From assembly GCF_032154225.1 (NCBI RefSeq), contig NZ_JALDYF010000001.1, forward strand, positions 434,001 through 498,000: a DNA stretch of 64,000 bases, given 5' to 3'. Below the pieces are notes generated by a model that had not been told where the DNA came from, ran no database searches, and saw only the letters and a program-made list of their open reading frames with translations. Shown piece after piece: positions 7,835-17,396 of this stretch. Both the position numbers and the translations under genes were made by a program. Positions within the stretch are counted from its first letter, which is position 1; each line of letters opens with the position of its first letter. The stretch is from Psychrobacillus sp032154225 (GTDB taxonomy: Bacteria > Bacillota > Bacilli > Bacillales_A > Planococcaceae).

Positions 7835-8698
7835 TTATTCAGATGGCTGTTTGTTAAACTGTATAATTACATTTTGAGTCGTTTTTGGTGAAAGCATTTC
7901 AACGACTTGGTCATTTATATACACTGTATTACCTGGTGTATGCCCTAAACGCACACGAACTTGCGTTGAACCGCTGACATCTAATTCATATGTTTCACCA
8001 GCTTTTAATGATTTGTCATATAAAATTCTACTATCTTGATCTCTAATATTGAGCCATGTTGTATTCGTAGCTACAACTTTCAAAGCATAGGCTTCTGCAT
8101 TTGTAAGAGAGTATGTAGTTGTCTCACCTATTGTTTCTACAAGTGTTAGCTGTTGTTCGATTACTGGCTCATCTACAATAGCTTCTTCTGGCTCTTCCTC
8201 TTCTTCAGGAGAAACTATTGGAGTTTCTTCTGGTTTTGGAGGATTTTTCTCCATCGTTAACTCTGTATTAGGCTCAACATCACCATCTACATTATTTTTA
8301 GGTAAATTTTGGAATAATATCCACACAATAACGATAATTGCAATGATAAATAAGGCCACAACAATCATTGGGAACATTTCCGTGAGTTTATTGGAAGAGC
8401 GTCCTCCTAATGATCTTCTAGAAGGTGCAACAGGTATATTTTTCGAAACATCTTCATTCATAGGAGTAGGAACTTCCGATTTAAATGTTTCTAATAGCTC
8501 GTCTCCATTTAAGCCGACTGCTTCTGCATATTGTTTTATAAAAGCGCGCACATAAAATGCGCCTGGCATCGTTGCATAATTTCCTTCTTCAATTCCTGCT
8601 AAATATCTTTTTTGAATCTTTGTTATTTCTTGTAAATCATCAATACTATATCCTTTTGCCGTTCTCGCTTCTTTTAAGCGAGCACCTAATTCTGTCAA
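7835..8698 (-). CDS. ymfM: RodZ-like helix-turn-helix membrane protein (YmfM)
   Basis: The product has 287 residues with the RodZ layout: a cytoplasmic Cro-type helix-turn-helix (about 5-65, GARLKEARTAKGYSIDDLQ), a basic linker, one transmembrane helix (about 110-131), an acidic Pro/Glu-rich stretch (about 145-180) and a C-terminal RodZ-type extracytoplasmic domain. In other bacteria RodZ links MreB to the elongation machinery. The start is TTG 8698 with CAGGTG upstream. It lies between ymfK and pgsA, the conserved place. Confidence 0.92.
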   Translation of the reverse strand: MTELGARLKEARTAKGYSIDDLQEITKIQKRYLAGIEEGNYATMPGAFYVRAFIKQYAEAVGLNGDELLETFKSEVPTPMNEDVSKNIPVAPSRRSLGGRSSNKLTEMFPMIVVALFIIAIIVIVWILFQNLPKNNVDGDVEPNTELTMEKNPPKPEETPIVSPEEEEEPEEAIVDEPVIEQQLTLVETIGETTTYSLTNAEAYALKVVATNTTWLNIRDQDSRILYDKSLKAGETYELDVSGSTQVRVRLGHTPGNTVYINDQVVEMLSPKTTQNVIIQFNKQPSE

Positions 8699-8714
8699 CT
8701 AAAACACCTGCCCG

Positions 8715-9512
8715 TTAAAAATTAAATCCACCAAAGCCGCCAAATCCTTTGTCGGACATTCCATGGTTTTTCTCCATCATTTCATACGTAATTTGTTCTT
8801 CGGGACTGTGACGAAGTTCAATAATGTAATCAAAATCATCAATAGAATACTCTGAATGCTGGATGAACATGTCCGGATGCTCTACTACCTTTATAGTAGG
8901 CATGCGCATCATTTCTCTCACGAGCTGGAGATGCTTCTCATCATTAGAGTTTCTCGTTACAATACCGTCCAAAAGGAAAATATTGCGATCGCTAAATTCA
9001 TCACCAGCGAGCTGATTTCTTATTGTTTGCTTAATCATTGTAGAGGATAAAAATATCCATTTTTTATTTGCACAAACACTTGCAGCTACTACAGACTCCG
9101 TTTTACCAACACGGGGCATTCCACGTATACCAATCAATTTATGTCCATCTTTTTTAAAGATTTCTGCCATAAAATCTACTAAAAGTCCTAGCTCATCACG
9201 CACAAAACGAAATGTTTTTTTATCATCCGCATCGCGTTGTATGTATCTACCATGTCGCACAGCTAAACGGTCTCTAAGCTTTGGCTCTCTAAATTTAGTT
9301 AATTGAATCGTTTCCATCGTAGAAGCAATATGCTCAAATCGTTCGATATTTTCCTTCTTTTCCGCATTAATAAGCATCCCACGTCGACCTTCGTCAACTC
9401 CATTAATCGTCACAATATTTACTCTTAGCATTCCGAGTAAAGAAGAAATATCTCCCAGAAGTCCTGGACGATTTACTTGAATTTCGTATTCAAAAAACCA
9501 GTCACTTGCCAT
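8715..9512 (-). CDS. ymfK: YmfK-family protein of unknown function (DUF3388; ACT-like plus P-loop)
   Basis: The product has 265 residues. The N-terminus (4-75) reads as an ACT-like regulatory fold (FEYEIQVNRPGLLGDISSLL). The second half has a Walker A-like loop GMPRVGKTES (131-140) and a hydrophobic strand ending in D (IFLLDG), suggesting a nucleotide-binding domain. The tail is glycine/phenylalanine-rich (GFGGFGGFNF). No reaction is known to me. The start is ATG 9512; the frame reaches 9638, but the extra 42 residues do not fit the family, which begins at the FEYEIQV segment. It lies downstream of ymfI. Confidence 0.85.
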   Translation of the reverse strand: MASDWFFEYEIQVNRPGLLGDISSLLGMLRVNIVTINGVDEGRRGMLINAEKKENIERFEHIASTMETIQLTKFREPKLRDRLAVRHGRYIQRDADDKKTFRFVRDELGLLVDFMAEIFKKDGHKLIGIRGMPRVGKTESVVAASVCANKKWIFLSSTMIKQTIRNQLAGDEFSDRNIFLLDGIVTRNSNDEKHLQLVREMMRMPTIKVVEHPDMFIQHSEYSIDDFDYIIELRHSPEEQITYEMMEKNHGMSDKGFGGFGGFNF

Positions 9513-9634
9513 AGTATATCTGCCCTCTCCCATAAGATGACGTTTCTGTTCATTATAAGTTCTATCATATCTGATTTTTGAGTGTATTAAAAGAAAAAAG
9601 AAAAGAGTTAGAAAATCTCTCTTTTCTTTGCATC

Positions 9635-10366
9635 TCAAATATACCAGCCACCGTTCACTCGAATAATTTGACCTGTTATATAATTTGCTTTTCCATTCAC
9701 TAGAAAACTAACCGTATTGGCAACGTCTTCCGTAGAACCAAACACTCCAGCTGGAATTTCATCAAGGAGCATATGACGTGTTTCATCCTCCACATGTTCG
9801 TTCATTTTCGTATTAATAAAACCTGGAGCTACCACATTAACCGTAATTTTCTGCGTCGCTACTTCCTTTGCATAAGCTTTCACAAAGGCATGCTGTGCCC
9901 CTTTCGCTGCAGAATAAGCAGCTTCATAAGAGGCACCTGTATCTCCCCAAATAGACCCTACAAAAACGATGGAAGCATTTAAATTTTTTCTGAGCTTTGG
10001 CGTCAATTGAGCAGACAAATACATAGGATGTTCTACATGCACCAAAAATAATTGACGGATTTCCTCTAATGTCGTTTCTTCCAGCCCTTTATACAAACTA
10101 TGTCCTTGCGCAAACACAATCGACTGAATCGAAAATATCGAAGCAACTAATTCATCCACTGAATCTGCAGAAAGCAAATCTGCTTGCAGAAGCATAAATT
10201 CTTGTTCAGGATACGTCGATACTAATTGTTCATAGAGACTCGTTACACTGTCTTTATTACTTGCGTAATGTAAGTACAACGACCAGCCAGCGTCAGCAAG
10301 GCTACTACTAATTGCATGACCAATCTCTCCAGAAGCACCTACAACTAGCGCAAATTTTTTACTCAT
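9635..10366 (-). CDS. ymfI: SDR-family reductase YmfI (EF-P 5-aminopentanone reductase type)
   Basis: The product has 243 residues and is a short-chain dehydrogenase/reductase. It shows the dinucleotide-binding VVGASGEIG (8-16), the active-site triad S138-Y151-K155 (YSAAK) and a C-terminal PxG segment (VVAPGFINT). In B. subtilis YmfI reduces the 5-aminopentanone group on EF-P to 5-aminopentanol, a modification needed for full translation elongation and swarming. It overlaps the end of ymfH by 8 bp, implying translational coupling. The assignment rests on sequence type and synteny. Confidence 0.9.
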   Translation of the reverse strand: MSKKFALVVGASGEIGHAISSSLADAGWSLYLHYASNKDSVTSLYEQLVSTYPEQEFMLLQADLLSADSVDELVASIFSIQSIVFAQGHSLYKGLEETTLEEIRQLFLVHVEHPMYLSAQLTPKLRKNLNASIVFVGSIWGDTGASYEAAYSAAKGAQHAFVKAYAKEVATQKITVNVVAPGFINTKMNEHVEDETRHMLLDEIPAGVFGSTEDVANTVSFLVNGKANYITGQIIRVNGGWYI

Positions 10367-11663
10367 CGTTCTTTTTCTCGAAAGGAATAATCGTGAAAGA
10401 TGTATGCGTTTCTACGTTTTTAATGGATTCAAATGCTTCTTTTACTTGCTCCATCGTTAATTTTTCTAGTGTAGGAACAACATCAAATAAATTCATATCA
10501 TTAAACGAATAGCGAGTGAATTGGTTCGCAATATATTCAATCGAATTCAACGCTCGTAAGAAAAATCCGATTTTCTTGCGCGTAATTCGTTTTATATCCG
10601 CATCTGTATACGTCCAGTCCGAACCGTTTAACACAATTGCTTCCTGAATTGCTTCCACAAGTTTCTCCGGGTTCGCTGAGTCAGACCCAATCATCGAAAA
10701 TCCGTATTCTTGCTCCATTGAAAAATCTGCCGAATACGATTCGTCGATTAAACCTTGCTCATATACATTTTGATAAAATGCTGATGTACGTCCGAACACT
10801 AATTCGATTGCTACTTGCATAGAAATTTCGTAATTTAGCATATCCAGTCCAGATAAATGTGTATTATTCGATTTTATGCCAAAAATAACTTTTGGTTTTT
10901 GCACATCCATTTGCAACGTTTTAGAAGGAACTGCAACTGCATGCTGTTCTTCTGGATAAAATCTCTTTATTTTTTTCGGTTCCTCGAATTTTTTAGCCGC
11001 TTGGTCCGCTTTGATGAAAGCCATCATTTCTTCTGGTTCCACTGCACCAACAACAAATAAAACCATATTCGATGGATGGTAAAACGTGTGATAGCATTCA
11101 TATAAATGCTCCGCTGTAATCACTTCAATCGATTCCACTGTTCCGGCAATATCAATTTTCACAGGATGCTCTTTATACATATTTTCAATTGCACCGAAAT
11201 ACAAACGCCAGTCAGGTAAATCATCATACATCGTAATTTCTTGTCCGATGATGCCTTTTTCCTTATCTACCGTTTCCTTTGTAAAGTAAGGCTGTTGCAC
11301 AAAATCAAGCAACACTTTTGTATTATCTAGCACTTTATCTGTCGAAGAAAATAAATACGCTGTTCTTGTAGAAGAAGTAAATGCATTTGCAGAAGCGCCA
11401 TTTTCACTAAATTTTGAAAAGACATCTCCATCTTCTTTTTCAAACATTTTATGCTCTAAGAAATGCGCAATCCCATCTGGAACTATGACAGGTTCGTCTT
11501 TTCCAAGCGGAATAAATTCACGATCAATTGCCCCATAATTTGTTGTAAACGTTACAAAAGTTTTCGAAAAACCCTTTTTCGGTAAAATATAAACGTTTAG
11601 ACCATTTGGCAATTGTTCATGGTATAAAGTTTCTTCTAATTGTTTAAAATATGTTTTATTCAT
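10359..11663 (-). CDS. ymfH: M16-family metallopeptidase homologue YmfH
   Basis: The product has 434 residues. It carries the inverted zinc-binding motif HFLEH (67-71) of M16 peptidases and a downstream glutamate region (GIIGQEITMY), so it is probably the catalytic partner of a YmfF/YmfH pair. In B. subtilis these genes have been linked to EF-P 5-aminopentanol modification together with ymfI. ATG 11663 is preferred; the longer frame's GTG at 11672 sits directly on the ribosome-binding site. It overlaps the end of ymfF by 8 bp. Confidence 0.92.
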   Translation of the reverse strand: MNKTYFKQLEETLYHEQLPNGLNVYILPKKGFSKTFVTFTTNYGAIDREFIPLGKDEPVIVPDGIAHFLEHKMFEKEDGDVFSKFSENGASANAFTSSTRTAYLFSSTDKVLDNTKVLLDFVQQPYFTKETVDKEKGIIGQEITMYDDLPDWRLYFGAIENMYKEHPVKIDIAGTVESIEVITAEHLYECYHTFYHPSNMVLFVVGAVEPEEMMAFIKADQAAKKFEEPKKIKRFYPEEQHAVAVPSKTLQMDVQKPKVIFGIKSNNTHLSGLDMLNYEISMQVAIELVFGRTSAFYQNVYEQGLIDESYSADFSMEQEYGFSMIGSDSANPEKLVEAIQEAIVLNGSDWTYTDADIKRITRKKIGFFLRALNSIEYIANQFTRYSFNDMNLFDVVPTLEKLTMEQVKEAFESIKNVETHTSFTIIPFEKKNDE

Positions 11664-12933
11664 TACCTTCACCTTCCTTACCAGATAAGAAATAAACGAA
11701 TTCCTTTTCCATTTTCAGCGCCATTTGTTGAATTTGGTCTTTTGTCACATTGGTCCATTTTTCTACCCAATCTTCTACAGTAAACGCTTCATTTAACTCT
11801 TTATATTGGTCATAAATTTCAATTTGTGCACGCGCAGAATCTAATGCTTCTTTTAATTGATTTTTGAGCATGGATTTCGTTTGACTAATTTCTAAATCAG
11901 ATACTTCTCCCGCTTGCATCGCTTTCACTTGCTCATCAATCAGCTTGACTGCTTTTTCTTGTAGGTTTGCATCAATGCCAGCTAAAACAAATACTAAGCC
12001 GTAAAGTGAAGAAAAACTACTCGAAACGTAATAAGCCATACTTTCCTTTTCACGTACATTCATAAATAGCTTAGAATGTGAGAAGCCACCAAGAATACCG
12101 TTCGTTATTTGCATAATAGGAAATTCTTCGGAGTAAAAAGTGATAGGTGTATTGTAGGCAATATGTAGTTTCCCTTGTTTCATATCTTGTATTTCATGTA
12201 AACTGTTGTTTGCAGTTACCATATGCTCGACTGCTTCATCCTTTGTCACACGATCTACTCTATCAGCAAAGTTGAAATGATTTTGCATTTTTTCTTTCAT
12301 TTCTTGCACATCAACATCTCCGACAATGTAAATCGCCAGTTCGTTTTCATGTAACAGCTTATGATGCATATCAACTAATTCTTCATTCGTAATTGCTTGA
12401 ACTGCCGCCACTGTACCATTGGCAGAAATAGAAGCCGGGTGATTAGGGCGAATATTTTCTAGCAGGCGTTGTTGCGCATATCTTGTTTTATCGTCATACA
12501 TGGACTGAATACGTTCAATGACTTGTTCTTTTTCTCGCTTCACAATGGACTCTACAAATTTTCCGTTTACGAGCTGAGGTTTAAAAATAACAGTGTGCAA
12601 TAAAGAAAATACTTCATCGACTATTTTCTCATTCGATAAATACGCATCATTCACCGTTTCAGCGTTCAAGCTGAAAATATGCTTGTCACCCTTTTTCGTT
12701 GTATCTACATACAAAACGGCTCCGTATAAATCATCTAAACGTTTACGAAATTCTGAATTGGATGGATATACTTCATTGCTATATTGAAGAATATTAGCAA
12801 GCACCGAACGAATTGAAGCGTCTTTTACCGCTAATGATTGTTTCCATTTAAATGAAATATTAATTGTTTTAAATTGTTCTGTCGGTCGTACGTAAAGCTT
12901 AACACCATGTGCAAGATCAAACTGTTGAAACAT
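11656..12933 (-). CDS. ymfF: M16-family protein YmfF (zinc motif absent)
   Basis: The product has 425 residues with an M16 fold (MAYYVSSSFSSLYGLVFVLA region), but no HxxEH motif where the family has it, so it is likely the non-catalytic partner of YmfH. This catalytic/non-catalytic pairing is typical of M16B peptidases. It is the first gene of the ymfF-ymfH-ymfI unit, with AGGGGG five bases before the ATG and a good upstream promoter at 12979-13008. Confidence 0.9.
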   Translation of the reverse strand: MFQQFDLAHGVKLYVRPTEQFKTINISFKWKQSLAVKDASIRSVLANILQYSNEVYPSNSEFRKRLDDLYGAVLYVDTTKKGDKHIFSLNAETVNDAYLSNEKIVDEVFSLLHTVIFKPQLVNGKFVESIVKREKEQVIERIQSMYDDKTRYAQQRLLENIRPNHPASISANGTVAAVQAITNEELVDMHHKLLHENELAIYIVGDVDVQEMKEKMQNHFNFADRVDRVTKDEAVEHMVTANNSLHEIQDMKQGKLHIAYNTPITFYSEEFPIMQITNGILGGFSHSKLFMNVREKESMAYYVSSSFSSLYGLVFVLAGIDANLQEKAVKLIDEQVKAMQAGEVSDLEISQTKSMLKNQLKEALDSARAQIEIYDQYKELNEAFTVEDWVEKWTNVTKDQIQQMALKMEKEFVYFLSGKEGEGNE

Positions 12934-12978
12934 GTTGTTATCCCCCTTTTTCTCTCTAGTTTATCTCATTCTTCTCTC

Positions 12979-13008
12979 ACTATACATGTTCAAGGGATTA
13001 TATGACAA
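12979..13008 (-). promoter_or_regulatory. Promoter of ymfF-ymfH-ymfI
   Basis: Minus strand: -35 TTGTCA (13003-13008), 18-bp spacer, -10 TATAGT (12979-12984). Confidence 0.65.
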
Positions 13009-13113
13009 TAATAAAAACCCAGTGCACATATTTTAATATAAAAAAACCAAAACATTCGTTATCGGCTCGCTACAGACTTCTTATTAGGCTATACGATGAA
13101 CGTAAAAATTTTT

Positions 13114-13156
13114 AAAGTGTGTTGGAAGCGGCTACGCCACTCCCAACACACTTTTT
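13114..13156 (-). terminator. Long rod hairpin, terminator-like
   Basis: AAAGTGTGTTGG / CCAACACACTTT pairs on either strand. On the minus-strand RNA the whole 19-bp arm closes, with two G-U pairs, around a GTA loop; on the plus strand the same two positions are A-C mismatches. This favours a minus-strand transcript. It lies far (about 600 bp) from the nupQ end, which has its own terminator. Confidence 0.6.
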
Positions 13157-13484
13157 GTTCGGTCATCGTATTGCAAATGTTCGCCTTCAACTTCCAAGTC
13201 AAGTAATTCAAGTCTTTTGGCAATAGAAGAAGCAAGTCGGTTCTATTTACTTTGCAGGTCGCCAAAGATACAATTTTGACGGTACTTTGTAGGTATTTAC
13301 AGAGAGACACTTCTATATTTTTATTTAAAATAGAAAAGTAGATGACAAATTTACTTCGTATGAAAATGGTCGTTCTATTTCTAACAAGAAGTGTCCATGA
13401 ACTTTCTTCTCTTCCTCTTACATAAAAGAAGTTAGGTAGAAATGACATGAATACACTTCCGTAAGTAAGATCGATGTAGTAAAA
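13157..13484. other. Unassigned spacer between nupQ and ymfF
   Basis: About 330 bp without a credible gene: the short open frames have no ribosome-binding site or recognisable protein. It is bounded by the rod hairpin on the left and a family B repeat on the right. Confidence 0.5.
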
Positions 13485-13660
13485 AGTGGAGACTCGGGTG
13501 GGAAAAGCACGAGCTGAAAGCCCCGCAGGAAAGATAATGGCTGAGCTTTATTTGGCCAGTGTCTTTGCGACGAGTAACCGCAGGAGCACATGTTTTTGAA
13601 GTGACGAGGAGATTGAAGCCATGCCTACCGAACGCGTCCGCTTGTAACGAAATCCACTCC
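13485..13660. repeat. Family B palindromic repeat, copy B1 (reverse orientation) with nested module
   Basis: It has the B ends (GGACGCGTTCGG... side at 13640, GGAGACTCG... side at 13487). It is interrupted by a roughly 67-bp insert (about 13531-13597) that differs from the insert in copy B2 by about one base. The insert contains the hairpin module (13561-13588) also found in repeat A1. Confidence 0.8.
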
Positions 13661-13728
13661 CCAATCCCTATATGTACCATAAAGCCTGTGTTCATCGAAC
13701 ATTTGTATACACTTTCCTATTCTTCAAG

Positions 13729-13757
13729 AAAAAAGGGGCCAAATATATTTGGCCCCT
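13729..13757 (-). terminator. Terminator of the nup operon
   Basis: AGGGGCCAAAT / ATTTGGCCCCT followed by six Ts on the minus strand, just after nupQ. Confidence 0.93.
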
Positions 13758-13764
13758 GCATGTT

Positions 13765-14724
13765 TTATCGTTTTCCTTTAATATAAGGCTTCCCAATTGC
13801 TTTTGGAGCATTTGCTTTTCCAATAAATCCTGCAACCGCTAAAATCGTTAACACGTAAGGCAAGATATGCAAGAAGTAGCTAGGTACCTCTTTAATATAT
13901 GGAACTTGGCCACCTACAATACTTAGCGCTTGGGCTACACCGAAGAACAAAGCTGCTCCAAGTGCTCCAAGTGGATGCCACTTACCAAAAATCATTGCTG
14001 CAAGCGCCATAAACCCTTGCCCATTAATCGTTGTATGACTAAACTCACCTGAAATCGACTGCGAATAAACCGCTCCACCAAGACCAGCTAAAGCACCTGA
14101 CATCACAACCGCAATATAACGCATTTTCGTTACATTAATACCCATCGTGTCTGCAGCCATAGGATGTTCCCCTACAGCACGTAAACGTAAACCAAATGGT
14201 GTTTTAAAAATAACAAACCATGCAGCTACTGCTACACCAATAGCTAAAATAGACGTAGAATACACATCTTTAAAGAACATCGGTCCGAGAACCGGAATAT
14301 CTTGTAAAAATGGAATATCAAATCGTATAAAGCGTTCTTGGATATAATCCGTTTGCCCTTTTCCGTAAATCATTTTTACAGAGAACAAAGCGATCGCTAC
14401 ACCAAGCATATTAATCGCAACACCTGAAATCGTTTGATCTGCACGGAACGAAATAGAAGCTACTGCGTGCATGAGTGAAAATAAACCAGAGACAACCATT
14501 GCAGCAAGTACTGCTACCCATGGAGTCAGTGAACCAAATGTATCAACAAACATAAGGTTAAAAAGAATTCCGATAAATGCACCCATTACCATTAAACCTT
14601 CAAGCCCAATGTTAATAACACCCGAACGCTCGGAGAAAACCCCACCGATTGCTGTAAAAATTAATGGAGCTGCGTAAAAAATAGCCGAAGGAACGATAAA
14701 ATATAAAACTTCTAAAAAGCTCAT
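13765..14724 (-). CDS. nupQ: Nucleoside ABC transporter permease (NupQ type)
   Basis: The product has 319 residues. It is a polytopic membrane protein of the branched-chain amino acid/ribose-type permease family, with about eight to ten hydrophobic helices and the motifs SERSGVINIGLEGLMVMGAF and GVAINMLGVA. With NupP it should form the membrane channel of an importer fed by lipoprotein NupN and powered by NupO; in B. subtilis NupNOPQ imports guanosine and other nucleosides. The ATG follows nupP by one base. Substrate is inferred from family and synteny only. Confidence 0.9.
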   Translation of the reverse strand: MSFLEVLYFIVPSAIFYAAPLIFTAIGGVFSERSGVINIGLEGLMVMGAFIGILFNLMFVDTFGSLTPWVAVLAAMVVSGLFSLMHAVASISFRADQTISGVAINMLGVAIALFSVKMIYGKGQTDYIQERFIRFDIPFLQDIPVLGPMFFKDVYSTSILAIGVAVAAWFVIFKTPFGLRLRAVGEHPMAADTMGINVTKMRYIAVVMSGALAGLGGAVYSQSISGEFSHTTINGQGFMALAAMIFGKWHPLGALGAALFFGVAQALSIVGGQVPYIKEVPSYFLHILPYVLTILAVAGFIGKANAPKAIGKPYIKGKR

Positions 14725-14725
14725 A

Positions 14726-15772
14726 TTATTTCGCCTCCTTTTTCTTGTTTATTTTTTCAAGGAAATAGCGAATAACATAACCACTTGCCACGAAGAAAAT
14801 AATAATAGCAATAACAATGGATACAATCTCAACTGGTATGCCAGCCTCATTCGGCATATTAAGTGCTCCGTATTTTAACGAACCAAACAGAACTGCACCA
14901 AATACAACTCCGAGTGGCGAGTTTGCCCCTAACAATGCTACCGCGATCCCATCGAACCCAATTCCGGTAAATCCACCTTTAACATTCGCATATTGGAATG
15001 TACCTAATGCTTCCATCGCCCCTGCAAGTCCTGCAAAAGCTCCCGAAATAACCATCGAAAGAATAATATTTTTATTCACATTCATCCCTGCATACTCAGA
15101 TGCATGTTGGTTGAATCCAACTGACTTTAACTCATAACCAGTTGTCGTTTTCTCTAAAATAAACCACATAACTAACACCATCGCTAATGCGATAAAAATA
15201 CCATAATGCAAGCGAGAGTAATCAGTCATACTTTCAAAAAAGGCCGATTTTAAAGAAGCTGTTTCTTTAATCGCATCTGTTTTTTCTCCGCCACCAGATA
15301 CAATTTTAATAAGTGCATTCGTCGAATGTAATGCTATATAGTTCATCATAATCGTTACAATAACTTCATGTACTTTCAGTTTTGCTTTCAATAAGCCAGG
15401 GATGAATCCCCATAAAGCTCCTGCTAGTGCTGCTGCAAGTATAGCCAGCGGTAAGTGAATATATGTTGGGAAATCGAAAGCAATTCCAACATAAGCTGCT
15501 GCAAACCAACCGACAATAAGTTGTCCTTCTACACCGATATTAAATAGTCCCGTACGGAAAGCAAATGCCACCGCTAAACCTGCCAATAAATAAGGAGTTA
15601 TTTGACGAATTGTCTCTCCTATTGCATATGCGTCCCCGAAAATACCATTCCATAAAGCTGTATAGCCTTTTACAGGATCATAGCCGCTTACAAGCATAAC
15701 AACTGCTCCAACAAGTAATCCTAAAATAACTGAAACAACAGGGACAAGTATATTAACGACTCTATTCGACAT
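14726..15772 (-). CDS. nupP: Nucleoside ABC transporter permease (NupP type)
   Basis: The product has 348 residues. It is the second, non-identical permease of the importer, also of the branched-chain/sugar permease family, with many hydrophobic helices and the motif FRTGLFNIGVEGQLIVGWFA. The C-terminus is lysine-rich and cytosolic (NKKKEAK). It overlaps the end of nupO by 11 bp, so translation is probably coupled. Confidence 0.9.
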   Translation of the reverse strand: MSNRVVNILVPVVSVILGLLVGAVVMLVSGYDPVKGYTALWNGIFGDAYAIGETIRQITPYLLAGLAVAFAFRTGLFNIGVEGQLIVGWFAAAYVGIAFDFPTYIHLPLAILAAALAGALWGFIPGLLKAKLKVHEVIVTIMMNYIALHSTNALIKIVSGGGEKTDAIKETASLKSAFFESMTDYSRLHYGIFIALAMVLVMWFILEKTTTGYELKSVGFNQHASEYAGMNVNKNIILSMVISGAFAGLAGAMEALGTFQYANVKGGFTGIGFDGIAVALLGANSPLGVVFGAVLFGSLKYGALNMPNEAGIPVEIVSIVIAIIIFFVASGYVIRYFLEKINKKKEAK

Positions 15773-17321
15773 GCTCTTTCTCCCCCTGTTTTATACCAAT
15801 ATCTTTTCTACTTTGCCCCGCCATTAATAAACCTAGCTCTTGTTCCGTCGTTTCTTTTGGCGACAAAGTATCTACTATTTGTCCATCGTAAATTACCGCA
15901 ATACGATCAGATACATTCATTACTTCATCTAATTCGAATGACAAGAGAAGTACAGCTTTTCCATTGTCACGTTGTTCGATTAGACGCTGATGAATAAATT
16001 CGATTGCTCCAACATCCAGCCCACGTGTCGGCAATGCAGCAATTAGTAATTCTGGGTTACGAACAACTTCTCGTCCAATAATCGCTTTTTGCTGATTTCC
16101 TCCAGATAAAGATCGTGCTAATGTTTCTTCCCCTTGTGTACGTACATCGAAATCTTTAATGACTATTTGCGCTAATTTTGAAACTTCCCCATAGTTCATA
16201 ATGCCATGTTTTGAAATTGGCGGTAAGTAGTACGTTTGTAGTGCAATATTTTGGCCAATAGGGAAATCTAGAACTAAACCATGTTTATGACGATCCTGTG
16301 GAATATGTCCTACTCCAGTTTCTGTAATTTTACGAGGTTTTTTATTCGTAATATCTTGTCCGTTAATCGCAATAGAACCACTTTTCGATTTACGAAGACC
16401 TGTTATTGCTTCGATTAACTCAGATTGACCATTCCCATCAATCCCTGCAATACCTAAAATTTCTCCTTTACGAACAGTTAAATTCAATCCTTTTACTTTT
16501 TCAATTCCACGATAATCCGCTACAACTAGATCTTTCACAATGAGTGCTTCTTCCGTAGGGTTAGCTTCTTCTTTTACAACTGTGAAGTCTACTTGTCTTC
16601 CTACCATTAGAGATGCAAGATCGTTTGGATTGGTTTCAGCTGTTATAACTGTTCCAATTCCTTCCCCTTTACGAATGACAGTCACACGATCCGAAACATC
16701 CATAATTTCTTTTAATTTATGCGTGATAATAATGATCGATTTACCTTCTTGTATAAGCTTTTTCAAAATTTGCATAAATTCATTAATTTCTTGTGGTGTT
16801 AATGATGCAGTTGGTTCATCAAAAATTAAAATTTCGGCTCCTCGATAAAGTGTTTTTAAAATTTCTACACGTTGTTGCATACCGACTGAAATATCTTCAA
16901 TTTTTGCATATGGGTCAACTTCTAGTCCATATGTTTCCGAAAGTACTTGAATTTTTTTAGCAGCATCTTTTATATTAATAATCCCACTTTTAGTCAATTC
17001 ATTACCTAGAATTATATTTTCAGTAACTGTGAAGTTTTCCACAAGCATAAAATGTTGATGGACCATTCCAATTCCTAAATCATTTGCTACATTAGGATCT
17101 GTAATTTTAACAGACTTTCCTTTTACTTTAATCTCACCAGCTTCTGGTTGATATAAGCCAAACAAAACATTCATAAGAGTGGACTTCCCAGCTCCATTTT
17201 CTCCTAAAAGAGCATGAATTTCACCCTTTTTTAATTGAAGAGTAATGTTATCATTCGCTACAAACGATCCGAATTCTTTTCGAATGCCAAGCATTTCTAT
17301 TACATAATCCAATGAGTTCAC
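15762..17321 (-). CDS. nupO: Nucleoside ABC transporter ATP-binding protein (NupO type)
   Basis: The product has 519 residues and two fused ABC domains. The first has Walker A GENGAGKST (40-48), signature ISVGMQQR and Walker B ILIFDEPTASL. The second is the degenerate type seen in RbsA/MglA-like proteins: GIDGNGQSE replaces a normal Walker A, the signature LSGGNQQK is intact, and the Walker B end reads ALPTRGLDVG, with A and P in place of E and P residues. It energises the NupP/NupQ pair. A strong hairpin separates it from nupN. Confidence 0.93.
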   Translation of the reverse strand: MNSLDYVIEMLGIRKEFGSFVANDNITLQLKKGEIHALLGENGAGKSTLMNVLFGLYQPEAGEIKVKGKSVKITDPNVANDLGIGMVHQHFMLVENFTVTENIILGNELTKSGIINIKDAAKKIQVLSETYGLEVDPYAKIEDISVGMQQRVEILKTLYRGAEILIFDEPTASLTPQEINEFMQILKKLIQEGKSIIIITHKLKEIMDVSDRVTVIRKGEGIGTVITAETNPNDLASLMVGRQVDFTVVKEEANPTEEALIVKDLVVADYRGIEKVKGLNLTVRKGEILGIAGIDGNGQSELIEAITGLRKSKSGSIAINGQDITNKKPRKITETGVGHIPQDRHKHGLVLDFPIGQNIALQTYYLPPISKHGIMNYGEVSKLAQIVIKDFDVRTQGEETLARSLSGGNQQKAIIGREVVRNPELLIAALPTRGLDVGAIEFIHQRLIEQRDNGKAVLLLSFELDEVMNVSDRIAVIYDGQIVDTLSPKETTEQELGLLMAGQSRKDIGIKQGEKEHVE

Positions 17322-17396
17322 TCCCTACTATACTAGTACAAAATTAATACAAGAAAGACTTTACTATATTAAAATCTTTCTTCTATTAATTAAAAT

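Noticed and set aside
13089..13695. 119- and 87-residue minus-strand frames between nupQ and ymfF
   Set aside because: They run through a hairpin and a family B repeat, lack start signals, and show no recognisable protein features.
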